Assembly (NCBI GenBank): GCA_030523425.1
Contig: JAUNIP010000014.1
Location: forward strand, 1 to 36,290
Length of the DNA: 36,290 nucleotides
Direction: 5' to 3'
DNA from: Coriobacteriia bacterium
GTDB taxonomy: Bacteria; Actinomycetota; Coriobacteriia; Coriobacteriales; Eggerthellaceae
Position numbers and translations under genes: made by a program. Below, piece after piece: positions 16,647-24,918 of this stretch (the stretch's first letter is position 1; each line of letters opens with the position of its first letter). The notes beneath the pieces are model-generated. The model made no database searches, was not told the DNA's origin, and saw only the letters and a list, made by a program, of their open reading frames with translations.

Positions 16647-17525
16647 ATGGCTGGCATTGACATCAAACCGGACGCACAAGGCAAGGTGCGTGACCTGTAC
16701 GACTTAGGCGACCACCTGCTGTTTGTGGCGTCCGACCGCATTTCGGCGTTCGACTATGTTTTGGACAGCGAAATCCCCTACAAGGGGCAAGTGCTCACGC
16801 AGCTTTCGCGCTTTTGGTTCGAACTGCTGGAAGGCGTGGTGGACAACCACTTGGTTTCCATGGACACCGAAGATTTGCCCGAAAAGTTCCAGCCCTACGC
16901 AAGCTACCTGAAGGGCCGCTTCATGCTGGTGAAGAAAGCCGAAATGTTTCCCGTGGAATGCATCGTGCGCGGGTACTTGGCCGGCAGCGGGCTGAAGGAA
17001 TACCAAAAGCAGGGCACCGTGTGCGGCATTGAGCTGCCTTGCGGCCTGCAGAATTCCAGCAAGCTGCCCGAAGCTGTCTTCACGCCGTCCACCAAGGCTG
17101 AACTGGGCGAACACGACGAAAACATCAGCTTCGACCAATGCGCCGAACTGGTGGGCACCGCCGACGCCGAAGCGCTGCGCACGTTGGCCCTGAAGGTGTA
17201 CACCACCGCGGCCGACTACGCCGCCAGCCGCGGCATCATCATCGCGGACACCAAGTTCGAATTCGGCCGCATAGACGGCAAGATCATACTGGCCGACGAA
17301 GTGCTGACCCCCGATTCCAGCCGTTTTTGGCCGGGCGATTTGTACCAGGTGGGCACCAGCCAACCCAGCTTCGACAAGCAGTTCGTGCGCGACTGGCTGA
17401 CCGCTAACTGGGACAAGGAATCCGGCACCAAGCCGCCGGCCCTGCCCGCCGAAATCATCGAAAAAACCAGCGAAAAGTACATCCAAGCCTACGAAACCAT
17501 CACCGGCCGCACGTTCCAGCGCTAA
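16647..17525 (+). CDS. purC: SAICAR synthetase
   Basis: PurC joins aspartate to CAIR with ATP to make SAICAR in de novo purine synthesis. The 292-residue protein has the family start GKVRDLYDLGDHLLFVASDR with ISAFDYVL after it. PVECIVRGYLAGSG, near the middle, lines the substrate site. DTKFEFGRIDGKIILADEVL and PDSSRFWPGDLYQVG follow towards the C-terminus. It is of the longer kind found in many Actinobacteria and yeast-like enzymes. ATG 16647 has GGAAAGG nine bases upstream; the frame is open further up but without similarity. purL lies 870 bases on, with one membrane protein gene between them. Confidence 0.97.
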   Translation: MAGIDIKPDAQGKVRDLYDLGDHLLFVASDRISAFDYVLDSEIPYKGQVLTQLSRFWFELLEGVVDNHLVSMDTEDLPEKFQPYASYLKGRFMLVKKAEMFPVECIVRGYLAGSGLKEYQKQGTVCGIELPCGLQNSSKLPEAVFTPSTKAELGEHDENISFDQCAELVGTADAEALRTLALKVYTTAADYAASRGIIIADTKFEFGRIDGKIILADEVLTPDSSRFWPGDLYQVGTSQPSFDKQFVRDWLTANWDKESGTKPPALPAEIIEKTSEKYIQAYETITGRTFQR

Positions 17526-17555
17526 AGCCGACAGAACAAGGAGCCCCTACCCGTT

Positions 17556-18317
17556 ATGACACAACGCAGCCAACTGAACGACCGCTACAACGACAACATC
17601 GAACACAAAGGCGTCACCCGCAAGGGCGCCGGCAGCCTGAAGCCGAAAAGCAAGGCCGCCGCTTCGGTGTACATTGAACCCACCGAAAAAACGCCGAAGC
17701 AGAAGAAGGCCGAACGCAAGGAACGCGAACGAGCCGAACGCGAAAAGCAGGCCAAGCTTGATTCCGTGTACCAGGGCAAGCTCACGTCCGACCGCATGAA
17801 AACCCTGCGCCGGTACTGGTGGGTGTGCTTGGTGCTGGCCATCATCATGACCGCCATCAGCTGGCTGGGCCGCGGCGCTCTGCCCGACTGGGCCACCATG
17901 GTGTGCCTGGTGCTGGCTTACGTGTTCATCATCGCGGCGCTCTACATTGACCTGAGCAAGATTCGCAAAGAACGCAAGCGCCTGCAAGCTGCCGCGGTGG
18001 CGGACAAGTCTAAGGCCAACAAGGAAGAACGGCGCCGTCAGAAGGCCGAAGAGAAGGCCGCCTTGGCTGCCGCCGAAGAAAAGGCCGCTGCCGAAGAGGC
18101 CGCCCGTGCCGAGCGCAGGGCCAACGGCGGGCTGTTCGGCTTTTCCAAGAAGAAGGCCGTGGAAGCCGCCGACGAAGTGGTGGCCAAGCAGCAAGCCGCG
18201 GCCGAACAGGCCGCTGAGCAGGCCGAAGCCGACGACGAGAAGGGCCCCCGGAAGAAGACGGTGAAGGTTTCCCGCATCCAGAAGCCTGCCGAAGACGCCG
18301 CCGACAAGCCCGAATAG
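17556..18317 (+). CDS. Uncharacterised membrane protein with charged coiled-coil ends
   Basis: This 253-residue protein does not match a family I can name. The first 80 residues are basic (KQKKAERKERERAEREK). Two membrane helices follow at about residues 88-108 (WWVCLVLAIIMTAISWLG) and 113-132 (WATMVCLVLAYVFIIAALYI). After them comes a long Lys/Glu/Ala-rich helix, probably coiled coil, broken by a short GGLFGFSKKK segment. Both ends should face the cytosol. A good ribosome site (AAGGAG) and a 30-base gap after purC suggest cotranscription with purC. A link to purine synthesis is not evident; a scaffold or cell-envelope role is only a guess. Composition and codon use match the neighbours, so this is a real gene. 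Confidence 0.8.
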   Translation: MTQRSQLNDRYNDNIEHKGVTRKGAGSLKPKSKAAASVYIEPTEKTPKQKKAERKERERAEREKQAKLDSVYQGKLTSDRMKTLRRYWWVCLVLAIIMTAISWLGRGALPDWATMVCLVLAYVFIIAALYIDLSKIRKERKRLQAAAVADKSKANKEERRRQKAEEKAALAAAEEKAAAEEAARAERRANGGLFGFSKKKAVEAADEVVAKQQAAAEQAAEQAEADDEKGPRKKTVKVSRIQKPAEDAADKPE

Positions 18318-18324
18318 CAACCCC

Positions 18325-18347
18325 GCGCATCGCCTTCGGCGGTGCGC
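18325..18347 (+). terminator. GC-rich hairpin between the membrane protein gene and purL
   Basis: A 10-bp stem (GCGCATCGCC with GGCGGTGCGC, one G-T pair) with a TTC loop is followed by ATTTCAT, not a true T run. It is a weak terminator or an attenuating or processing structure upstream of purL. Confidence 0.4.
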
Positions 18348-18399
18348 ATTTCATAGCAGGTTGGGCGCACGCGCGCCCGTGAACAGGAAGGCGCACAGC

Positions 18400-21300
18400 A
18401 TGGTCTCCCGCGTGTATGTTGAGAAGAAACCCGGCTTCAATGTGGAGGCGCAGCAGCTTCTGCACGAACTGAAAAGCATTCTGGGGGTGGACGGCCTAAC
18501 CGACCTGCGCCTGATCAACCGCTACGATGTGGAAGGCATAAGTGAAGAACTGTTCGCGCAGTGCATTCCCACTGTGTTCAGCGAACCGCAGTCAGACACT
18601 GCAAGCCTGGAAATGCCCGCCTGCGCGCCGGAAGACGCCGTGTTCGCGGTGGAATACCTGCCCGGGCAGTTCGACCAGCGCGCCGACAGCGCCAGCGAAT
18701 GCATCCAGCTTATTTCCCAAGGTGAGCGCCCTAGCGTGCGCAGCGCGAAGGTGTACTTGCTTTCCGGCACGCTGACCAGCGAAAACGTGGACGCCATCAA
18801 GCACTATGTGATCAACCCCATCGAAGCGCGCGAAGCTTCGCTGGAACCGGTGGACACCCTGCAGATGGACTACGCCCAGCCAGCAAACGTGGAAGTGCTG
18901 GAAGGCTTCCTGAACCTGGACGCCGCGGGCTTGCAGGCCTTCATTGACGCGCGCGGCTTGGCCATGGACCTGGCCGACATCACCTTCTGCCAGCAGTATT
19001 TCCGCGAAGAGGAGCGCCGCTGCCCCACCATCACCGAAATCAAGATGATTGACACCTACTGGTCGGACCACTGCCGCCATACCACCTTCGGCACCATACT
19101 GGATGAGATCACCATCGACGACCCCGGCGTGCGCGAAGCGTTTGATACCTACCTTGACCTGCGCGAAGAGCTGGGGCGCGAAGACAAGCCGCTGTGCCTG
19201 ATGGACATGGGCACCATTGGCGCGAAGTACCTGAAGGCCCAAGGCGTGCTGAGGGGCCTGGACGAATCCGAAGAGATTAACGCCTGCACCGTGAAGGTGA
19301 AGGTGGACGTGGACGGCCAAGAAGAGGACTGGCTGTACCTGTTCAAGAACGAAACCCACAACCATCCCACCGAAGTGGAGCCCTTCGGCGGCGCGGCCAC
19401 CTGCGTGGGCGGCGCCATCCGCGACCCGCTTTCTGGCCGCAGCTACGTGTACCAGGCCATGCGCGTGACCGGCGCGGCCAACCCCTTGGCGCCTGTGAGC
19501 GAAACCCTGCCCGGCAAGCTGCCCCAGCGCAAGCTGGTGACCACCGCGGCTGCCGGCTATTCCAGCTACGGCAACCAAATTGGCCTGGCCACGGGCCAGG
19601 TGCACGAACTGTACCACCCGGGATATGCCGCCAAGCGCATGGAGATTGGCGCCGTGGTGGGTGCCACCCCCGCGTGGCATGTTCGCCGTGAAACGCCCGC
19701 GCCCGGGGACGCCATCATCTTGCTGGGCGGCCGCACGGGCCGCGACGGCATCGGCGGCGCCACGGGTTCTTCCAAGGCCCACACCGCCAGCTCCATCGAA
19801 ACGTGCGGCGCGGAAGTGCAGAAGGGCAACGCGCCGGTTGAGCGCAAGCTGCAGCGCCTGTTCCGCCGCGGCGACGCCTGCAAGCTGATTAAGCGCTGCA
19901 ACGATTTCGGCGCCGGCGGCGTTTCAGTGGCCACGGGCGAAATTGCCGACGGGCTGGCCATCAACCTGGACCTGGTGCCCAAGAAATACGAAGGTCTGGA
20001 CGGCACAGAGCTGGCCATCGCCGAAAGCCAGGAACGCATGGCGTGCGCCGTGGCCCCTGAAGACGTGGAAGAATTCCTGGGCTACGCCCGCGAAGAAAAC
20101 CTGGAAGCCACGGTAATTGCCACGGTCACAGAAGACCCGCGGCTGGTTATGACCTGGCGCGGCACCGAAATTGTGAACGTGTCCCGCGCGTTTCTGAACA
20201 GCAACGGCGCGCCCAAGCACGCCAAGGTGCACATTGCCATGGGCGAAGTGTATGCGCCCGCCTGGGCCGGCGAAACGTTCGCCGAGCGCATGAACAGCCT
20301 GGTCACCGATATGAACGTGGCCTCCAACAAGGGCCTTTCCGAACGCTTTGATTCCACCATCGGTGCGGCCACGGTGCTCATGCCCTTCGGCGGCAAGAAC
20401 CAGCTGACTCCCAGCATGGCCATGGTTGCCAAGCTGCCCGTGGACGGCGAAACCACCACCTGCAGCGGCATGGCGTGGGGCTTCAACCCCTACCTTTCAG
20501 AAAAAGACCAGTTCACAGGCGCGTACTTGGCGGTTGTGGAAAGCGTTTCCAAGCTGATGGCCGCAGGCTTCAGCCCCAGCGACATGTACCTGACGTTCCA
20601 GGAATACTTCGGCAAGCTGCGGGACGTGCCCGAACGATGGGGCATGCCCACCGCGGCCCTGCTGGGCGCGCTGATGGCGCAGCTGGATTTAGGGATAGGT
20701 TCCATCGGCGGCAAGGATTCTATGTCCGGCAGCTTCGATGACCTGGACGTTCCTCCCACGTTGGTGTCCTTCGCTACGGCTGTGGGCAGCGTGGACACCG
20801 TGGTTTCCCCCGAATTCAAGGCCGCCGGCAACCGCGTGCTGCGCATTGCGCCGGAATACCTGGAAGACGGCATCACGCCCGACCCCGACAGCTTCGCCGC
20901 CGTGCGTGGCCTGGTGGAATACCTGTTCACCACCAAGCAGGCGCTGGCCCTTGCCACGCCAGGCTACGGCGGTGTGGCCGAAGCCCTGTTCAAGATGTGC
21001 GTGGGCAACGGCCTGGGGCTTGACCTGGACGAAAGCGTGGTTTCCGCCGACGAACTGTTCCAGTTGGCCTACGGCAGCTTCCTGGTGGAACTAACTGCCG
21101 AAGCCCAGCCCGGCGAATGGGCCGAACCGCCCGCGCCTATAAGCCTGGACATCATAGGCATGACCGCCGAAGACTACCAGCTTACACTGGGTGACAACGT
21201 GGTTGACTTGGCCGAACTGCAGGAAGCCTGGGAAGCCAAGATGGAGCCCGTGTTCCCCTATCGCGGCGCGGGCGAAACCGTGGAGGCGGTCACGTTCACC

Positions 21301-22155
21301 GCTGCGGAACCCAAGAAGTACAGCGGCCCCGCGCTGCTGGGCGAAGGCGGCAAAGCCAAGCCGCGCGTGATCATCCCGGTGTTTCCCGGCAACAACTGCG
21401 AATACGACAGCGCCCGCGCCTTCCGCCGCGCCGGCGCCGAAGCCACCACGTTCGTCATCAATAACCTGACGCCGGCAGCCGTGGCCGAAAGCACGGAAGC
21501 GCTGGTCAAGCACATCAACAACAGCCAGATTATCATGATTCCCGGCGGCTTTTCCGGCGGCGACGAACCCGACGGGTCGGCCAAGTTCATCACTGCGTTC
21601 TTCCGCGCCCCGCAGGTGACCGAAGCCGTGCGCCACCTGCTGCAAAACCGCGACGGCCTGATGTTGGGCATCTGCAACGGCTTCCAAGCCCTGGTCAAAC
21701 TGGGCCTGGTGCCCTTCGGCGACATCCGCCCCATGGACGCGGACTGCCCCACGCTGACGTTCAACAACATCGGCCGCCACCAAAGCTGCCTGGTGCGCAC
21801 GCGCGTGGCGTCCAACCTTAGCCCGTGGCTTTCGCAGTGCCCCGTGGGCAGCATTCACACGGTGGCCATCAGCCACGGCGAAGGCCGCTTCGTGGCACCG
21901 CCGGCCGTGCTGGAACAGCTGAAGGCGAACGGTCAGATTGCCACGCAATACGTGGATGAGCAGGGCGTTCCCAGCACTGCGCTGGGCGTGAACCCCAACG
22001 GCGCCCTGTTGGCAATAGAAGGCATAACCAGCCCCGATGGCCGCGTGCTAGGCAAAATGGGTCACACCGAACGCGCCGCCAACAACCTATACCGCAACGT
22101 CCCCGGCAACACCTTCCAACCCCTAATAGAAGGCGGCGTAGCGTACTTCGGCTAA
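18400..22155 (+). CDS. purL: Phosphoribosylformylglycinamidine synthase, single-chain form
   Basis: This 1251-residue enzyme converts FGAR, glutamine and ATP to FGAM. The synthetase part (up to about residue 970) has DTYWSDHCRHTTF, NETHNHPTEVEPFGGAATC and SIGGKDSMSGSF. The last 265 residues are a class I glutaminase: VIIPVFPGNNCEYD opens it, the nucleophile Cys1092 is in LMLGICNGFQAL, and His1159/Glu1161 lie in ISHGEGRF. The fused layout replaces separate PurL, PurQ and PurS subunits, and none of those is nearby. The ATG at 18400 has AGGAAGG upstream. The gene ends three bases from the stop of the convergent flippase gene. Confidence 0.97.
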   Translation: MVSRVYVEKKPGFNVEAQQLLHELKSILGVDGLTDLRLINRYDVEGISEELFAQCIPTVFSEPQSDTASLEMPACAPEDAVFAVEYLPGQFDQRADSASECIQLISQGERPSVRSAKVYLLSGTLTSENVDAIKHYVINPIEAREASLEPVDTLQMDYAQPANVEVLEGFLNLDAAGLQAFIDARGLAMDLADITFCQQYFREEERRCPTITEIKMIDTYWSDHCRHTTFGTILDEITIDDPGVREAFDTYLDLREELGREDKPLCLMDMGTIGAKYLKAQGVLRGLDESEEINACTVKVKVDVDGQEEDWLYLFKNETHNHPTEVEPFGGAATCVGGAIRDPLSGRSYVYQAMRVTGAANPLAPVSETLPGKLPQRKLVTTAAAGYSSYGNQIGLATGQVHELYHPGYAAKRMEIGAVVGATPAWHVRRETPAPGDAIILLGGRTGRDGIGGATGSSKAHTASSIETCGAEVQKGNAPVERKLQRLFRRGDACKLIKRCNDFGAGGVSVATGEIADGLAINLDLVPKKYEGLDGTELAIAESQERMACAVAPEDVEEFLGYAREENLEATVIATVTEDPRLVMTWRGTEIVNVSRAFLNSNGAPKHAKVHIAMGEVYAPAWAGETFAERMNSLVTDMNVASNKGLSERFDSTIGAATVLMPFGGKNQLTPSMAMVAKLPVDGETTTCSGMAWGFNPYLSEKDQFTGAYLAVVESVSKLMAAGFSPSDMYLTFQEYFGKLRDVPERWGMPTAALLGALMAQLDLGIGSIGGKDSMSGSFDDLDVPPTLVSFATAVGSVDTVVSPEFKAAGNRVLRIAPEYLEDGITPDPDSFAAVRGLVEYLFTTKQALALATPGYGGVAEALFKMCVGNGLGLDLDESVVSADELFQLAYGSFLVELTAEAQPGEWAEPPAPISLDIIGMTAEDYQLTLGDNVVDLAELQEAWEAKMEPVFPYRGAGETVEAVTFTAAEPKKYSGPALLGEGGKAKPRVIIPVFPGNNCEYDSARAFRRAGAEATTFVINNLTPAAVAESTEALVKHINNSQIIMIPGGFSGGDEPDGSAKFITAFFRAPQVTEAVRHLLQNRDGLMLGICNGFQALVKLGLVPFGDIRPMDADCPTLTFNNIGRHQSCLVRTRVASNLSPWLSQCPVGSIHTVAISHGEGRFVAPPAVLEQLKANGQIATQYVDEQGVPSTALGVNPNGALLAIEGITSPDGRVLGKMGHTERAANNLYRNVPGNTFQPLIEGGVAYFG

Positions 22156-22158
22156 ATA

Positions 22159-23730
22159 TTATTTGGTCCGCGAACGAGGTTCGCTGCGAGGGCGGCGAGG
22201 TTGGGGTGCTTCGCGTAGCTGGCGGGGCGCAGCGGGCTCCTGCGGCGTAGCCTGCGGCTGCGCCGGCTGGTCGTTCGCGGGCTGCACGGGCTCGGCCCCT
22301 TCGCGGCTGAAACCTATGCGCACTTTCAGGTATTCCCAGGCCAGCAGCACGGCCAGAATGCTCATCACAATCAGGTAGCTAAGCACGGCGCCTGGCAGGC
22401 CGGTGAAGTTGATCAGCAACACGGGCACGAACAGCGAAAACGCGAACGTGATCAGGTACAGCTTCATGACCACCTGCTGCTTGCGCAAGATGGTGATCAC
22501 CTGGTACAGAAAGTCGATGATGCCCGTAACGCCGCCGGCCGCCAGCATCACGTAGCACAGGCCGCGGAACTGCTCGAAATCTATGCCGTACAGAAGGCTC
22601 ATCAGCGGGATGCCAATCCAGGCCATCACCAGCGCAACCACCACGGTTACCAGCACAATCAGCAGCACCATGACCACTATGAACAGGTCAAACCGCTTGT
22701 GCTTGGACGCGTCGTTCCACGCGTTGGTCATGGTGACCAACTGCGGCTTGTACACAAAGCCCACCATCATCAAAATGGTCTGCGCGGGGAAGTACAGCGC
22801 GTTGAAGTACAGCTGGTTGTCGTAGGTCAGCACGCCTTCCATCATGAACTTCGGCATGTTGTCGATAAGCGCATACATGAACAGCGCCACGAACAGCGGC
22901 CAGCAGTGCTTGAACAGCTCGAATACGCCTTGCGCGCTGCTAGGCCCCGACTTCGGCGTTTCCAGTTTTGCCAACGGGAAGGTCACAAAGCAGAAGCACG
23001 CCAGCGCCACAATGGCCATGGCCGCAGAAGCCACCACCAGGTTGCCCGTGACCAGCAGCCCCAGGCAGAAGGCCACAAACGCCAGCAGCGACCGCACCGA
23101 AAGCGAAATGCCCGCCAAGTACAGCTTGTCCTTCTGCTGCAGGCGCCCTTCGTACACGTCCGCCAGGCCGTCCACCATGCGGTAGGCAAACACCGCGAAG
23201 CACATGGACATCATGTTTGCATCGTAGCCGCGAATGGTGCAGTACAGGTGCCCCACCACCATCATGGCAAGGCACGTGATCAGGCGGTTCAGCTGGTATT
23301 CCGTGAACGAATGCCGCTCCTGCACGTCGGACACCTGGTAGGTGCGTATGCCGAAGTTCGCCAGGATCATCAGCAAGCTGGCAACCACGAACGCCATGGA
23401 GAAGCGCCCGGCCTGATCAACGCCGGCAAGTTGCGTGACCACCATGGTCAGCAGCGGGAACACCATGCCCCACGCGGTGAAGCCCACGGTGTTCCACACG
23501 TAATCCAAGGTGGTGCGGTGCGAACCGTAGTCCTGTTCGTCGTGGAACGACCGGTTGTTGATGACGCCCAGCAAGCGCGCGCACCAGTCGCTGATGGCGC
23601 GGGTGAGGAAGTTCTGCTTGCGCGGCGGCTTGGCATGGGAGTTCGCCCGCGGTGCGTCAGGCGCAACAACAGACAGCCCGGTTTCGGCCGGCGCGTCGTT
23701 GGTGTTCGCTGTGCGGTTGAATAAGCCCAT
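22159..23730 (-). CDS. Polysaccharide flippase-like membrane protein (Wzx/MATE type)
   Basis: The 523-residue protein has about twelve hydrophobic helices from residue 80 on, beginning TLDYVWNTVGFTAWGMVFPL, with the helix-rich layout of oligosaccharide-lipid flippases. A 60-residue cytosolic N-terminus and a Pro/Arg/Gln-rich tail (QPRRPRSEPRSRTK) are extra. Such proteins move lipid-linked sugars across the membrane for surface polymer synthesis. No glycosyltransferase is next to it. The ATG follows AAAGGCAATAC. Only 17 bases separate it from the old tRNA-Phe terminator, so before the element inserted it probably followed tRNA-Phe directly. Its present promoter is unclear; see the outward promoter at 23849. 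Confidence 0.88.
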   Translation of the reverse strand: MGLFNRTANTNDAPAETGLSVVAPDAPRANSHAKPPRKQNFLTRAISDWCARLLGVINNRSFHDEQDYGSHRTTLDYVWNTVGFTAWGMVFPLLTMVVTQLAGVDQAGRFSMAFVVASLLMILANFGIRTYQVSDVQERHSFTEYQLNRLITCLAMMVVGHLYCTIRGYDANMMSMCFAVFAYRMVDGLADVYEGRLQQKDKLYLAGISLSVRSLLAFVAFCLGLLVTGNLVVASAAMAIVALACFCFVTFPLAKLETPKSGPSSAQGVFELFKHCWPLFVALFMYALIDNMPKFMMEGVLTYDNQLYFNALYFPAQTILMMVGFVYKPQLVTMTNAWNDASKHKRFDLFIVVMVLLIVLVTVVVALVMAWIGIPLMSLLYGIDFEQFRGLCYVMLAAGGVTGIIDFLYQVITILRKQQVVMKLYLITFAFSLFVPVLLINFTGLPGAVLSYLIVMSILAVLLAWEYLKVRIGFSREGAEPVQPANDQPAQPQATPQEPAAPRQLREAPQPRRPRSEPRSRTK

Positions 23731-23747
23731 GTATTGCCTTTACAAAA

Positions 23748-23770
23748 GAGGGTCCCCAAAAGGGACCCTC
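23748..23770 (-). terminator. Original tRNA-Phe terminator, now stranded
   Basis: A perfect 9-bp stem (GAGGGTCCC with GGGACCCTC) and a 5-base loop are followed on the minus strand by TTTTGTA. It lies just beyond the left att copy, where tRNA-Phe transcripts would have ended before insertion. It is now 7 kb from the tRNA and 17 bases before the flippase start. Confidence 0.85.
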
Positions 23771-23774
23771 ACAA

Positions 23775-23823
23775 TTTCTGGTGGTCAGAGGGGGACTTGA
23801 ACCCTCGACACGCGGATTTTCAG
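23775..23823. repeat. Left attachment site (49-bp direct repeat)
   Basis: It is identical to 30804-30852. It holds a tRNA-Phe fragment from the anticodon loop through CCA, plus four flanking bases. This remnant lacks the D-arm and 5' acceptor strand, so it cannot form a tRNA. Confidence 0.93.
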
Positions 23824-23848
23824 AAAGGTAATCCCTGGTCAGACTGGA

Positions 23849-23877
23849 ATTTTAGTGCATTCTTGTCACGGTTACAA
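23849..23877 (-). promoter_or_regulatory. Outward-facing promoter candidate at the left end of the element
   Basis: On the minus strand TTGTAA (23872-23877) and TAAAAT (23849-23854) are 17 bases apart. Transcription would leave the element through the left att site and reach the flippase gene, though it must first pass the old tRNA terminator. It may replace a link to the tRNA promoter lost on insertion. Confidence 0.5.
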
Positions 23878-23915
23878 GCCCCCAAAACCCCGCAAATACC
23901 CCCCTTTGCCCTGCT

Positions 23916-23939
23916 AACATTTGCACCAACATTTGCACC
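23916..23939. repeat. Two adjacent 12-bp repeats, left integrase arm-site candidate
   Basis: AACATTTGCACC occurs twice without a gap, 92 bp inside the left att copy. The same pair, with one mismatch in the second copy, lies at 30730-30753 by the other end and in the same direction. Position and symmetry fit arm-type sites for the N-terminal domain of the integrase. Confidence 0.65.
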
Positions 23940-23969
23940 AATTTTTAAGGCCACGAACACGGAGCAGAA

Positions 23970-24152
23970 AGGACCAACGAAGACCGGATAGCCCAGGCAT
24001 GCGAGGAAGTGAAAGGCGTTGCCGCCCTGCTGCGGGCAACCATCGAGCAGCCCAGCGAGGTTTCGAACGAACAACTGCTGGTTCTTGCGCAGGCCCTGGA
24101 CGCAGCCGCGGCGCATCTCGAAGGCGCGGCGGAAGCCCGCCAGGGGGCCTAA
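23970..24152 (+). pseudogene. Small ORF with a degraded start codon
   Basis: An open frame of 60 codons reads TNEDRIAQACEEVKGVAAL and on to a stop at 24150-24152, with an acidic-helical make-up that looks protein-like. Five bases after a GGAG site the first codon is AGG where ATG would be expected, a one-base change. The next usable start is GTG at 24009, which lacks a properly spaced ribosome site and would give 47 residues. I therefore read it as a possibly silenced gene at the left end of the element. No function can be given. A chance ORF in GC-rich DNA remains possible. Confidence 0.4.
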
Positions 24153-24211
24153 TCCAGCCGCAGCGGGGCCGTTTCACCGTTTCCGGCATAAGTACCCACA
24201 ACGGCATGAAA

Positions 24212-24239
24212 ACCCGCCCAGAATCGCCCCTGGGCGGGT
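24212..24239. terminator. Strong hairpin at the left end of the element
   Basis: A perfect 10-bp stem (ACCCGCCCAG with CTGGGCGGGT) has an 8-base loop. It is followed by CTTCT on the plus strand and by TTTTC on the minus strand. It may end transcripts from both sides: the small ORF from the left and the long minus-strand operon from the right. The 540 bp between the left att site and 24367 hold no confident gene; this hairpin, the arm repeats, the outward promoter and the small ORF are what I see there. Confidence 0.6.
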
Positions 24240-24330
24240 CTTCTGCGCGCCTTCCCGGCGCGTTTCTGTTGGAAAACGGGGAATTTCTCTCTTGCTGGGT
24301 ATCCCCCTGCGTTGCTGCGCCCCCCTTCTG

Positions 24331-24348
24331 AAAACCCCCAATGGGGGT
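24331..24348 (-). terminator. Terminator of the element's minus-strand operon
   Basis: On the minus strand, ACCCCC-ATT-GGGGGT is followed by TTTTC, 19 bases after the stop of the zinc-finger gene. A second run of C at 24356-24360 can pair with the same G block, giving an alternative fold. Confidence 0.55.
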
Positions 24349-24366
24349 GCCGGTACCCCCAGCCCA

Positions 24367-24918
24367 TCAAGAAGAGCCGCCACGGCGGCGGGCAACGTCC
24401 CGCCAGCGTTCGGCCCTCTTCTGCGAGCTGCGGAAGTCTCGCTGTAGCTGCGCTAGGTCATAGGCTTGCAAAGCAAGGACATACTGCTCCCTCGCTTCGC
24501 GCCGGGCGTACTCGCTGAAGGGAAGGGCGGGCGGGTAGTCCGCCTTCCGTGGCCTTCGCATCGTGTCCGCCTGTGCGTGCCTGCGCCCGTATGACGAACG
24601 CGCTTCCAGGCGTTCCCGTTCCTGCGGCGTGAGGGCTTCCCAGGCGGCTTGCTCGGTGGCCTTCGCCCTGGCTAGCGTCTCGCGCTTGCGGCACACCGGG
24701 CACCCGCCCTTGCCGGGCACCCTCTGGCACCCGCAGGAAGAACACCACACCGCCTGCGAATCGAATCGCCGGAGGTCCACCCGGAAGAAGCGGGCGGCTT
24801 CGGCAAGCTCGGGCACGGTCACGCCCACCACGTCAGCGAGCGCGGGAGGGTCAAGCCATCCCGCATACCGAAGGAGGGCGCGCACCTGCGAGAGCCGAAG
24901 GAGGTCAGGCTCGAACAC
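24367..24918 (-). CDS. Uncharacterised zinc-finger protein of the element
   Basis: This protein has 183 residues if it starts at GTG 24918. I do not recognise a named family. Residues about 1-55 look like a small helical, possibly helix-turn-helix, segment (ADVVGVTVPELAEAARFFRV). A metal-binding motif follows: CSSCGC, then GGCPVC ten residues on, giving CxxC-x10-CxxC plus one spare Cys (residues 59, 62, 64, 73, 76). The C-terminal 90 residues are a basic, Arg/Glu-rich helix. A DNA- or RNA-binding role is likely from composition. It overlaps the six-Cys gene by 14 bases; a TTG at 24960 would extend it, with a larger overlap. It is the last gene of the leftward operon. Confidence 0.72.
   Translation of the reverse strand: MFEPDLLRLSQVRALLRYAGWLDPPALADVVGVTVPELAEAARFFRVDLRRFDSQAVWCSSCGCQRVPGKGGCPVCRKRETLARAKATEQAAWEALTPQERERLEARSSYGRRHAQADTMRRPRKADYPPALPFSEYARREAREQYVLALQAYDLAQLQRDFRSSQKRAERWRDVARRRGGSS

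Noticed and set aside
22159-23730. O-antigen or capsule gene cluster around the flippase
   Set aside because: No glycosyltransferase, polymerase or sugar-nucleotide gene is adjacent; it stands alone between purL and the element.
23786-23823. Second tRNA-Phe gene at the left end
   Set aside because: Only the 3' half is present; the D-arm and 5' acceptor strand are missing, so it is an att copy.
23820-24116. Minus-strand frame across the left att region
   Set aside because: It runs into the tRNA remnant, lacks a ribosome site and resembles no protein; the repeats and promoter explain the region better.
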